From assembly GCA_028015205.1 (NCBI GenBank), contig CM051514.1:40440150-40504149 (forward strand): a stretch of 64,000 nt of DNA, read 5' to 3'. Below are positions 12,295 through 20,735 of this stretch, piece by piece. Numbering within the stretch: position 1 is the stretch's first letter; every line of letters starts with the position of its first letter. The translations under genes and the position numbers were made by a program. Source of the stretch: Mytilisepta virgata. Lineage: Eukaryota; Mollusca; Bivalvia; Mytilida; Mytilidae. The notes beneath the pieces were generated by a model. The model was not told the DNA's origin, did not search any database, and saw only the letters and a program-made list of their open reading frames with translations.

Positions 12295-12768
12295 TTTAAA
12301 GCCCAATAAATGCATACCAAAATAGTCACTGAACGTCAGTAGACATAGCATATGATAACAAACATACAAAGTTTCTATCAGTAATAAAACAACCAAGGCT
12401 ACACCTAATACACACACCTCTCAAATAAAACTACCAGAACTTAAAGTACATCTGTTCTACATCTCACAAAATATTTTAAATGATGTACACCTATTCCACA
12501 AAATAGTTTAAGGCAACAAGAACTAACAAATAACAAATACACATTTATTTTCTCAAAAATTACATAAGGTTTAAATGTCCCGCACCTCCATGCTAAATGG
12601 ATGAAAAACAGTCTATCAACCCAAGTGCCTCCACAAAAGTCACTGTGAAAAAAGTTCCTTCACACGTATCCTAACTGCAGAAAAACCTAGTCCAGTCAGT
12701 ATGAACTCCGTCGAAAATCCTATTCCACTTCGTATAAACTCCAATGAGGCCTCCAAGGACACAAGGTA
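12295..12768. other. DIRS 3' untranslated segment
   Basis: Sequence between the recombinase stop and the internal complementary region on the element's coding strand. No open frame or additional repeat was recognised. Confidence 0.5.
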
Positions 12769-13905
12769 TTACTGTAAAATAGAATTAAACACTCTGTCAG
12801 TAAAATTATTTGATCTATCACGAGCAACTGCAGAATCTACAGTTTCTCTAAAATAAAACTTATAAAAAGTTTGAGCAGAGCTCCAATCAGCAGTTTTTAA
12901 AACATTTTTCAGAGGTAATCCAGCTTTTAATGCTGCAGAAGTAGAGGCACTTCTAAAAGAATGTGCCTTAAACTTAGAAATATCTATCCCAGCATTTGAA
13001 AGAACATTCTTTAACCAACGTGCTATTGTACAACTTGTTACTTTAGAAAAAGTTTTGAATGAAACAAAAACCTTAGTGTCTTTACACTTAGAACTTGTTC
13101 TTTCCAAATAATGTTTTAATGTAACAACAGGACACAAAGATTCTTTGTGATAACTACATATAATAATATCTTTATCAGTATGTTTGGGTCTTGAAGTTTT
13201 TAACAAAGACCCAACCTTAAACTTGACAATATCTTTATTAAATAACATCAACTTTCTGTCTAGAATTGCCAAAGTTTGAGACCTTTGAGCTGAAGCAAGT
13301 GCAATTAGAGCAACACATTTTAGCGTTAACCATTTCAAAGTAAGTTTGTTATTTGGATAGAGTTCAGAAAGGAATTTCAAAACTATGCCTACATCCCAAG
13401 TAAAAATGTATTTACAGAGAGGAGGTCTCAAATTAAATATTCCTTTCATAAATCTAGTAATTAAATGACTGTTGCTAAACGAGTCATTACCTAAAATAGC
13501 CAGAGTCTGGCAAATTGCAGATTTATGCAAATTTATACAACTGTATGTTCTCCCCTTGTTATACAAGGTTGAAAGATATTTTAAAATCTGAATTATAGAT
13601 GGCTCCAAAGGATTAACTTGTTCTGAATTACACCAAAATAACCACAATCTCCATGAGTATTCATACTGTGAGTTAGTTGACTTTCGCCAAGAATTTGAAA
13701 TGATTTCTGTAACTGACTTTGAAAACCCCTTATTAAGGAGGGGTCTCCTGATATTAAACAAGCGGTGAGAAAAAGTTTTCTTTTGTTCATGGGATGAAAC
13801 TTTCCGTTGTGGACAAGCCTCAGTAGATCTGAGCACATTGGCAATTTTACTGGAAAATCTATCAAACAATGAAGTAATTTGGGGAACCAGAGCTGCGTTG
13901 TCCAA
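12769..13905 (-). CDS. DIRS tyrosine recombinase
   Basis: 378 codons, apparently intact. The tyrosine-recombinase catalytic set is visible: Arg208 in SAQRSQTL, His315 and Arg318 in KAHSFRSAST, Trp341 in TADWSSAQTF and the likely nucleophile Tyr351 in TFYKFYFRE. The N-terminal half (about residues 60-160) has the helical core-binding look with a SVTEIISNSWRKSTNSQYEY segment. In the DIRS family this enzyme joins circular DNA to the target without long duplications, matching the AATG joint at the element's ends. The frame overlaps the preceding RNase H frame by 313 nt in another phase, a usual DIRS arrangement; the true start within that overlap is uncertain, and Met at 13905 is taken as the first in-frame ATG. 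Confidence 0.93.
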   Translation of the reverse strand: MDNAALVPQITSLFDRFSSKIANVLRSTEACPQRKVSSHEQKKTFSHRLFNIRRPLLNKGFSKSVTEIISNSWRKSTNSQYEYSWRLWLFWCNSEQVNPLEPSIIQILKYLSTLYNKGRTYSCINLHKSAICQTLAILGNDSFSNSHLITRFMKGIFNLRPPLCKYIFTWDVGIVLKFLSELYPNNKLTLKWLTLKCVALIALASAQRSQTLAILDRKLMLFNKDIVKFKVGSLLKTSRPKHTDKDIIICSYHKESLCPVVTLKHYLERTSSKCKDTKVFVSFKTFSKVTSCTIARWLKNVLSNAGIDISKFKAHSFRSASTSAALKAGLPLKNVLKTADWSSAQTFYKFYFRETVDSAVARDRSNNFTDRVFNSILQ

Positions 13906-14729
13906 TATGGAGCAATCAGAATGGCCTTCCTTACCATATCGTCTTCTACTTTCTGTAACACCATTGGAATCTGACTGAAAGGAGGAAAAATATATGGTGT
14001 TAATTCATGCCAAGAAAAAGAAAAAGCATCTACATTTACTGCATCAGGATCTGGAAACCAACTGACAAAATTATCTAACTGTTTGTTCAATCTTGATGCA
14101 AATAAATCTATATCTGGCAAGAAAAATCGCTTAACAACTCTATGAAAAACCACTTCTTTTAACTTAAATTCCGAAGTATCTTTAAAATGTCTTGAAAGGT
14201 TATCTGGTTCAACATTTAATTTTCCAGGGATATGAACTGAAGAAATATAAATATTTCTATCAGCACACCAACACCACAATTGCTTTGTAACTTCCAATAA
14301 ACTTAAAACTGAACCACCCTGATTATTTATATAATTCACAGCCGTAGAACTATCAGATTTAATACAAATATGAACATCATTAAGATGACAGCATAAAGAT
14401 TTTATACCGAACCATATAGCTTTTAGCTCTAAAACATTAATATGCATCAATGTTTCTTCCTTATTCCATCTCCCCTGAGTTGAATTTTCGCCAAATACAG
14501 CTCCCCATCCATGCAAACTTGCATCGGTTTCTAAATACAAAATCTGTTGGGTATTTCTAATTGGACGACCATTTAACTTAGCAATATTATCAATCCACCA
14601 TTTAATTTCACTTTTAGCCTCAAAAGATAAAATTGTATATGCATCGAAGTTATTACACGAACTCGATAGTGCTGTAATTCTATCAATATCTAAATATCTA
14701 TGTTGTAAATGGGCATACAAGATAGCCAA
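13593..14729 (-). CDS. DIRS RNase H and methyltransferase-like region
   Basis: This is the downstream part of the RT polyprotein, in a different frame from RT. RNase H residues are visible as Asp69 in LETDASLHGWGAVF, Glu101 in VLELKAIW, Asp126 in IKSDSSTAV and Asp176 in EPDNLSRHF. Residues about 205-285 carry PDIDLFASRLN, WFPDPDAVNVDAFSFSW and LIAPYWTTQLWFP, the block DIRS annotators relate to a phage Dam-like N6-adenine methyltransferase; whether it is active cannot be judged. The frame stays open upstream of the listed Met into the A10 run at 14785-14794, so the listed start is not a true initiation site. It overlaps the recombinase frame at its 3' end. Confidence 0.9.
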   Translation of the reverse strand: MAILYAHLQHRYLDIDRITALSSSCNNFDAYTILSFEAKSEIKWWIDNIAKLNGRPIRNTQQILYLETDASLHGWGAVFGENSTQGRWNKEETLMHINVLELKAIWFGIKSLCCHLNDVHICIKSDSSTAVNYINNQGGSVLSLLEVTKQLWCWCADRNIYISSVHIPGKLNVEPDNLSRHFKDTSEFKLKEVVFHRVVKRFFLPDIDLFASRLNKQLDNFVSWFPDPDAVNVDAFSFSWHELTPYIFPPFSQIPMVLQKVEDDMVRKAILIAPYWTTQLWFPKLLHCLIDFPVKLPMCSDLLRLVHNGKFHPMNKRKLFLTACLISGDPSLIRGFQSQLQKSFQILGESQLTHSMNTHGDCGYFGVIQNKLILWSHL

Positions 14730-14757
14730 ATTAGCTGATGAATATAAGCCTATTAAC

Positions 14758-15768
14758 TTAGCAAGATCTCTTATTTTGATCTGATTTTTTTTTTAACAAA
14801 GATTTAGACAACGCTACAATCTTATCTAATTTGTCTTCAGGCAAAAAAACCTTAAAAGCAACAGAGTCAATCAGATAGCCTAAAAATATTATTCTTTGTG
14901 AAGGAATAAAATTTGACTTTTCCATGTTAATGACAAAACCCAATGATTCCATAAAATTCTGTACCATTAAAGTGTTATTAATAGCAACCTGATAGTTAAT
15001 CTCTTGGTACAATGAATCATCTATATAGAAAAAAGAACTAATACCATAGCTTCTAATGTGGGAAAAAGCTACCTTCATAACCTTAGTAAATACCCTGGGT
15101 GCTGAAGAAATACCAAATGGAAGGCACTGAAAAGCATAAAGTTGGTTTTTCCAATAAAACTTAAGATATTTTCTAAAATCAGGGTGAATAGGAATAGAAA
15201 AATATGCATCCGAAAGATCCAAACTTGTAAAATAACTATTCCTTTTAATAGACTTCAAAATATAATCTAAAGTTTCTTGTTTAAAATGTTGATATTCGAC
15301 AAAATCATTCAACTTTTTTAGATTGATGACAGGCCTGAATTTATTATTTTTCTTTTTTACCAAAAATATATTTGATATAAATTGACCATCCTCTTCAACA
15401 GAGGTAGCTATAGCACCTTTTCTAAGCAGGTCATTAACTTCTGAATCAATTAGATTAACTTCGTTTTCATTAAATTTATGTGATTTGGGAATACTAAACT
15501 CATGTTGAAAAGGTTCATTAACAAACTCAATTTCATAACCTGATATAGTCTGAAGCACCCAGGGATCACTAGTTATATCTTTCCAATGATTGATATAATA
15601 CTGCAGATTTCCTGCCACAAAATTACATGGTTTTACCTCTAAAACTTTCTCCTGCCTAAGCCTCGAGCTTGCTGACTGCAACTCCTTGGCAGCAGATAAC
15701 TCCCTCTTCTGGGATGATTGTACTGCCTGGGCTGGTTGGGCTGGTTGTACGACATGTTTCTGTCCCAA
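14758..15768 (-). CDS. DIRS reverse transcriptase (N-terminal part of the pol frame)
   Basis: 336 codons with the RT fingers and palm: FRPVINLKKLN (about 144-154), FTSLDLSDAYFSIPI with the first catalytic Asp at 184, QCLPFGISSAPRVFTK (214-229) and the active-site box FFYIDDSL with Asp250 and Asp251. The frame stops shortly after an A10 run (14785-14794, T10 on the plus strand), where the RNase H frame takes over by a one-base shift. Either an A was gained in the run, or slippage or +1 frameshifting is used. It starts inside the end of the gag frame, overlapping by 130 nt. Confidence 0.93.
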   Translation of the reverse strand: MGQKHVVQPAQPAQAVQSSQKRELSAAKELQSASSRLRQEKVLEVKPCNFVAGNLQYYINHWKDITSDPWVLQTISGYEIEFVNEPFQHEFSIPKSHKFNENEVNLIDSEVNDLLRKGAIATSVEEDGQFISNIFLVKKKNNKFRPVINLKKLNDFVEYQHFKQETLDYILKSIKRNSYFTSLDLSDAYFSIPIHPDFRKYLKFYWKNQLYAFQCLPFGISSAPRVFTKVMKVAFSHIRSYGISSFFYIDDSLYQEINYQVAINNTLMVQNFMESLGFVINMEKSNFIPSQRIIFLGYLIDSVAFKVFLPEDKLDKIVALSKSLLKKKSDQNKRSC

Positions 15769-16058
15769 GGCCTTCTTCTGAAGCCTCTCCCCATGCCTCT
15801 GAAGTTTTTTGAAGCCATGCTCTTGTTCAATTTTTGCATTTCACTAATCTCTTTTAGCCTTTTGCTAACTTCATCTCCAAAAAGTTTAGCCCCAACGACT
15901 TCTGACCTATTACACAACTGATGGTATCTGCGGTCAATATTGGGTTTTAAACTTGAGCGACGCTTAACAGACAGTTCGAAATGAGCGTTACAAAGAATAG
16001 TCAACGCCTTGCTAACCAGATCCCTAAGGAGTTTAATATCAGGCTGTTTTTTACGCAA
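15639..16058 (-). pseudogene. DIRS gag, C-terminal part in shifted frame
   Basis: Continues gag after a one-base break near 16100. It contains the segment LRDLVSKALTILCNAHFEL, then SSLKPNIDRRYHQLCN and GAKLFGDEVSKRLKEI, a conserved-looking DIRS gag pattern, followed by an Arg/Gly-rich basic tail (RGMGRGFRRRPW) suited to nucleic-acid binding. The frame reads back in phase for about 14 codons upstream of the listed Met, so Met at 16058 is probably not a start. The last 130 nt overlap the RT frame. Confidence 0.78.
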
Positions 16059-16066
16059 ACTTTCGG

Positions 16067-17074
16067 CTACCTGAATGATAGGAATAACACCAGCGGCCCT
16101 ACCAATTTTTGAATGTTCTGAAGGTGTAGATCTTCACCTCTTGTCCTTCTATCTAAAAACTGCCACATTTCAGAATTTACCTGTGGAGAGGCCAAAGCTC
16201 TACAATTATTAGGTATGAGTAAATCCTTCGTGATCGAAGAAACATCAGATCTGTTTTGACAAATTGAGTTAATGGCCTTAGCAATAGAAGCATTAGCATC
16301 TTCCCCAAACTTATTATCGTCGTCAAAGATCTTGGGCATTTTGAAAATATCATCCTCTTCCTCAATATTACTACCATCTACATTTTGAACCTCAACATCA
16401 GACACGTCAGAGCCAAATAAATCATATTGCAAATTAGCAGAATTTCTAGAATTAACTCTTTGGTTAGAATTGTCAGAATTATCGTCAATAACATTATCTA
16501 TATTCCCAGATTCTGGGTTGGACCTACTTGCATGAGTACCTTTGCTCAAAGTGATAGCCGTCATGATATTTCTTGACAAGTCCTCAAATAAAGATTTTAG
16601 GACTGAATCTTGTAACTGTGACTGAGAGTTACCTTGAGTTTGACGCTTATTCCGCTTTGCGGGGGGTGGACTTACTTCCACTGAATAGCTACACGACGGT
16701 TCGTCTGGATTACTGTAAGAACGTTTCTTAGCTTTGGGAGCTTTGCCCTTCTTGTTCTTCCCCGGACCTTTACCCGGACCTTTCTGAGAGCTTTGATCGG
16801 CTTCACCTTCATGACCTCCGCCATTAGCGGTGACTAAATTGGCCGATGCCGGAATTTCCGGCTGACTACGACTTTCCGAATTATTAATATTAATCGTACC
16901 TTCAATGTTCGTGTCAACATTTACGCTATTATTAGGAGGTGAAAAACCAGAAAACTCATAGTCGCTCTCGTCGTCCGATCGAAAAAACTTTTCCACAATC
17001 TCGCCGTCGCCCTTCAGTTCTGTTTCAGAGTTATCCGATTCGGATAGGACATCCCTTCGTCTAGAACGAGCCAT
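16067..17074 (-). pseudogene. DIRS gag, N-terminal part
   Basis: 335 codons from the first ATG of the element's coding strand, about 250 nt inside its 5' end. It begins MARSRRRDVLSESDNSETEL and is rich in Ser, Asp, Glu and Asn, with a basic stretch (GKNKKGKAPKAKKRSYS) near residue 110-120 that could serve as a nuclear localisation signal. It ends after NIQKLVG, where the reading of the conserved gag continues one base away in the next frame. I infer a one-base loss; programmed -1 shifting is possible but no classical slippery heptamer is obvious. No enzymatic motif is present. Confidence 0.75.
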
Positions 17075-17180
17075 GGTATATTATACCGGCATAAATAAAT
17101 GAACAGATTCTGTTCTTAAAACGAAACTTTTAAAAAGCGTACTGATTCAATACGACTGACTAGGCGTGCGGCCTTGAAAT
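17075..17180 (-). other. DIRS 5' leader
   Basis: About 106 bp between the inverted repeat and the gag ATG. No TATA-like box or splice site stands out. It contains a second short GGCGTGCGGCCTTGAAAT stretch resembling the GGCGTGCGACCTG of the inverted repeat. Confidence 0.5.
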
Positions 17181-17293
17181 AAATGAGGACGATTACAGGT
17201 ATTCACCTGGTTTTATTACGTTGTGGGGTGTAAAAATCACTCAGCTGTGAAAAAGGCGTGCGACCTGTTATGAAATAATTGATTCAATTATTA
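17181..17293. repeat. Inverted terminal repeat, right copy (DIRS)
   Basis: 113 bp, exact reverse complement of 11961-12073. It lies at the 5' side of the element and probably carries the promoter, but no promoter motif is identified. Confidence 0.96.
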
Positions 17294-17840
17294 ATACGAG
17301 AATAGCCCAGGATTATGTAATATAATGGTCCTTATGTGGTCAGAAGTATGTCCTATGATCCGAAATGTCAACAAAGATGGCCATCACAGCTGAACTTAGT
17401 TAAACATAGGATCCTTTGTGAAAATTCATTAAAAAATATTCTGATCTGAGACCAATTAGCCAATTGGGAGCAGACTTGGCAACAATGGTCATTACATGTT
17501 CCCCTTTCATAAATGTGTCCGCTGACCTGGCCTGTCAATCAAGATGGCCACCGAAGCTGAACTTAGTTTAACATAGGACCGTATGGGAAAATTTAATTGG
17601 CAGTCACCATACCTTAAACTTGGCCACTTGGACACAAAACTAATACCATCAATGGTCTCTTTCAGAAATGTGTTTGATAACCTTGAAAGTCAACTAAGAT
17701 GGCCACCACACCCTAACTTTGTTTAACATTAAACCTATGGGAAAACTAGCCAAGATAACTGCTACACTTTAACTATCAGTCCTGCTGAAGGCAGACAACT
17801 TAAATCCAGGTGAGCGATACAGGCTCTTGAGAGCCTCTAG

Positions 17841-18720
17841 TTTTATGGTCCCTTCAACTTTTAGTAATATACCCCAATAAACAGTTGTCATTTTTAGAAT
17901 TCAGTCATAGGTGCTGATCCAAGGATTTCTGATCCATTTGTGTTTAAGTTATTGTTTATTTTGAATTTACAATTAACATAAAAAATGATAAGCATGATTA
18001 AGAAACCAATCTGTTCTTGATTCACAATAATATTGATAGATGCCAAGTTAACTATTCAGGTACTAACCCGCTAGTATTTTTTTTAACTGTAAAGGAGTAG
18101 TAATTTTATTTTTATTTGGCAGAATGGGGTATGGGATAAGGAAGGAACATAAAAGAAAGCGATAATTGAAAAAAGGCAGCTAAAAAAAATCCTCTGTTAC
18201 ATGTAGGAGTAAAATGGTTTAACAAAATATATATGTGTAGATGGAGATGATCAAATATGAGTTTAGTATTATTAAACTACTACCTTAAAGTATTCATTGT
18301 ATGATTTCATCTTTTTAATATAAATTTTACATTTCATATTGCACAGATTTGCTCATTACTGTTTTTTTGTGTGTTATTTCTATTTTGATTATTTTGATGA
18401 ATGCAATAATCCTTATGCTGAATCTTGAATCATTTGTACCAAACTTTGGCATTCATGTCTGACTAGGAAGAGATGTAAAAATATGTTTTGACATGATAAT
18501 TATATTATTTCCTGAGATTATTTCTTAGTACAATGGAACTCCTAGTATAAGGATGTATATGTGTGTGGTTTATGAAGGCATCATTTTATATTTCACTTTC
18601 AAAATAGCAAGGTTACAGGATGTAATGTTAAAAGTTTTCTGTCCATTAAAATGATACATTTTGTACATCAGTATTATAATGGTATAATTTGATGGCTGAT
18701 TTGAATTTTTAAATACACAT
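17841..18720. other. Intergenic AT-rich DNA, no gene seen
   Basis: No supported open frame or repeat was recognised. Confidence 0.45.
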
Positions 18721-18721
18721 C

Positions 18722-19330
18722 AACCATGGTAATCAATATCAGAAAGAGGGCAGAAGACCTGAGGACTGATATTGGTTGAGGGTTGATACGACATGTGATT
18801 CGAATTTTGATATGTATTGTTCACGTTATCATATATTTCAACTGGAAACTTGATACTGGGTATGTGATACAGGTTTCAGCTAAGCGGCTTTATAAGACAT
18901 TAAAAACCTACCTAATCACTACTAAATATATGATAAAGAATTTTATCATATATCTCGTACTGAATAGAGTTACATATATTTTGAATATTTGATAAAGCCC
19001 TTATCGAACACTATATTTCACATGACTTCCTTATATGATGCCCTTCATTCTGAATTCATAGACGTTATCCGTGACTCCGGATGATATGGGAGTAAAATCA
19101 GATTTTACCATGTATTCTGTATATAATGTTTGTCAGAGCCTTTATTTACATGTATTTATAGTGCAAATCTGTATTAGTCTTCAGAGCCTTTATTTATATA
19201 TTTATAGTACAAATATATATTGTCTATGAAAATGCGATAAATGGATGCTCCACCGACCTATATCCGACATTTGGTGAAAGGTCTGTGGTTGCTTGCAAAA
19301 GTTGGTGGATGATAACAGCCATTAACAGGG
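18722..19330. repeat. Foldback-type repeat related to 62925-63060
   Basis: Contains GATATTGGTTGAGGGTTGAT followed by ACGACATGTGATTCG and, further on, CAGATTTTACCATGTATTCTG. Related words occur in reverse complement and direct orientation at 62931-63040 (GGTCGAGGGTGATAC, CATGTGA, GGATTTTGCCATGTATT). A 40-bp internal duplication (CAGAGCCTTTATTTACATGTATTTATAGT, repeated at 19181) is also present. Boundaries are not resolved. Confidence 0.5.
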
Positions 19331-19521
19331 CTATTATAACATGTAATACTCTATAAATACACATCAATAACAGGACTAAATAGTACATCTAGAAAAAAAA
19401 ACTCCTTGTTAAGATGTAAAATATATTTATATATTGAATCAATAAACCACAGCTAACACTTTTCCTGTCTTACTGACTTATTGATTAATACATTGATTTT
19501 CACAGTCTTCCCAAATTCTAG

Positions 19522-19589
19522 TAGGCAGAATGGAGGCGGTGTACGTGATGGCTGGGGAAAAGTGAACGAGATATTGAGAATAACAGATG
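19522..19589 (+). other. Possible untranslated exon
   Basis: A relatively GC-rich segment bounded by a TTCTAG acceptor and a consensus GTAAGT donor. It contains ATGGAGGCGGTGTACGTGAT but the frame stops after 11 codons. It could be a 5' untranslated exon of the plus-strand TMEM198 gene 23 kb downstream, or part of an unrelated transcript. RNA evidence would be needed. Confidence 0.25.
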
Positions 19590-19876
19590 GTAAGTATCAT
19601 CTCTTTATAGGTACATGTAACTCTGTGGTAGTTCATTCTAATGTTGTTTAATGTCGATGTTTAGTAAAAAAAAAGGTCCATGATTTAGGTTATAGAAAGT
19701 AATTCTTCAAGATTTTCTCATTCATACTTATACAAAAATTTAGGCTTACATGCAGTTATTTAAATTTTGTTTTTTACTTTTTCTTCTCTTAAGTAAAAAT
19801 GTACATTTTTTTCTGTTTCATTATAAAAATATAAATGTAACAGTAGAAGTTGTGTGTTCTAATCATGTTGCCATCT

Positions 19877-19975
19877 TACTTGACAAGGTTTACCAGATTT
19901 TCTCCAAAAGGTCCATGTTCATTTAATAGTACCCTCACTTCCTCCACCAATAAAAACATGAGTGGCATAAAAACC
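19877..19975 (+). mobile_element. Degenerate SINE fragment
   Basis: TTGACAAGGTTTACCAGATTTTC followed by a diverged middle and CTTCCTCCACCAATAAAAAC matches the body of the SINEs at 2329 and 33965. The head and tail are missing. Confidence 0.6.
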
Positions 19976-20472
19976 AATTGTAACCAAATGAATTTGACTG
20001 GTTTTAAAATACATACCAGGCAGTTTTCACAGTAAACTTTTTGATCCACAGGCCCAAACCATATTTTGGAGAATTTTTTATATAGACATTACGGGCCTGT
20101 AAGTGGAATTTTTACAGGCCCACCAGCATTTTTACCAGCCTCGGGCTTCAGACTACTGGTTTATCATGCGTGGGATATGAATCTTATAATCAATTCCATC
20201 TTGCCTTGGTATATTCTCCTCCTGATTACCAGTACCAAACATAAATGTAACTGGTATCAGAAATAAATTTACACTTACATGTAGTAGTTACCTGTAGTTA
20301 CCTGCATGCATATTTTACAAAGACAAATGACTTTTATTACACTTACGAAAATTATTGATTTAAATATTTTCAAGATAAAGACATCTGTTGTTGAATATGA
20401 AAAGGAAAAAATGAATTTAGACTTTCGTTAGTTGCTATAAACTGAAAGAATTCAAAGATATTACGAATATAT

Positions 20473-20600
20473 AGTGTTCCAGCTAGGATTGTGGTTACTT
20501 TATTGAGGATAAGGGGATAGTTTCTCTTTATTCTTTAATTCAGTATTGTTTACATGTATTAAAAAGGTGTTTTATTGTATTTTAAGCTAGCTGGAACACT
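20473..20600. mobile_element. Small MITE with 14-bp inverted ends
   Basis: AGTGTTCCAGCTAG at 20473-20486 is the reverse complement of CTAGCTGGAACACT at 20587-20600. The 100-bp interior is AT-rich and non-coding. The CAGTGTT-like ends suggest hAT, but no 8-bp target duplication is visible. Confidence 0.6.
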
Positions 20601-20616
20601 GTTATTTAAGGACTGA

Positions 20617-20735
20617 CTAATTTTTTTTCAGTCTATGAAGAAATAACCTCAATCACGTGGTGCACACTAAATAACTATTGGAAAGTGTGCACCATGTGCA
20701 TTAAGGTTATTTTGAATAGACTGAAACAAAATTAT
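20617..20735. repeat. Foldback element, arms of about 52 bp
   Basis: The left arm (20617-20668) and right arm (20684-20735) pair over TAATTTT.TTTCAGTCTAT, AAATAACCT.AAT and GTGGTGCACACT, leaving a 15-bp loop. Weaker pairing continues outward. It carries CACGTG in the left arm. No coding content. Confidence 0.78.

Larger units (their letters stand above)
11884..17327 (-). mobile_element. DIRS1-like tyrosine-recombinase retrotransposon
   Basis: The element reads right to left: gag frames, RT, RNase H with a methyltransferase-like region, tyrosine recombinase, then an internal complementary region and the terminal repeat. The 113-bp inverted repeats (11961-12073 and 17181-17293) are identical. 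Outer arms are 77 bp (left) and 34 bp (right). The ends share a single AATG (11884-11887 and 17324-17327), and this AATG also lies at the centre of the internal complementary region. There is no longer target duplication, as expected for tyrosine-recombinase integration of a circular intermediate. Inverted rather than split direct repeats place it with DIRS1-like rather than PAT/Ngaro elements. Identical repeats suggest recent activity, yet gag and the RT-RNase H junction are each out of frame by one base. Confidence 0.96.
11275..17840 (+). mobile_element. Helentron-like non-autonomous repeat (family H1, copy A), split by a DIRS element
   Basis: The left end has a hairpin CTCAC..GCCT..AGGC..GTGAG (11276-11302) followed by CTGTCCGTCCGTCTGTTAAC. 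The interior is a run of related units, each with CTTCTTCTCTGAAACC, CCAAACTTGGCAG.AATGG, AAGATGGCC.CCAC and ACATAGGACCCTATGGGAAAA. The right end is CCAGGTGAGCGATAC followed by a stem AGGCTCTTGAGAGCCT and CTAG, then T. The CTCACC start is inverted relative to the internal GGTGAG. This layout fits Helentron derivatives (asymmetric inverted repeats plus 3' hairpin). About 5.4 kb of it is a DIRS insertion at 11884-17327. Confidence 0.68.

Noticed and set aside
11961..17293. Split direct repeats as in PAT or Ngaro elements
   Set aside because: The terminal repeats are inverted and an internal complementary region is present, which defines the DIRS1-like group.
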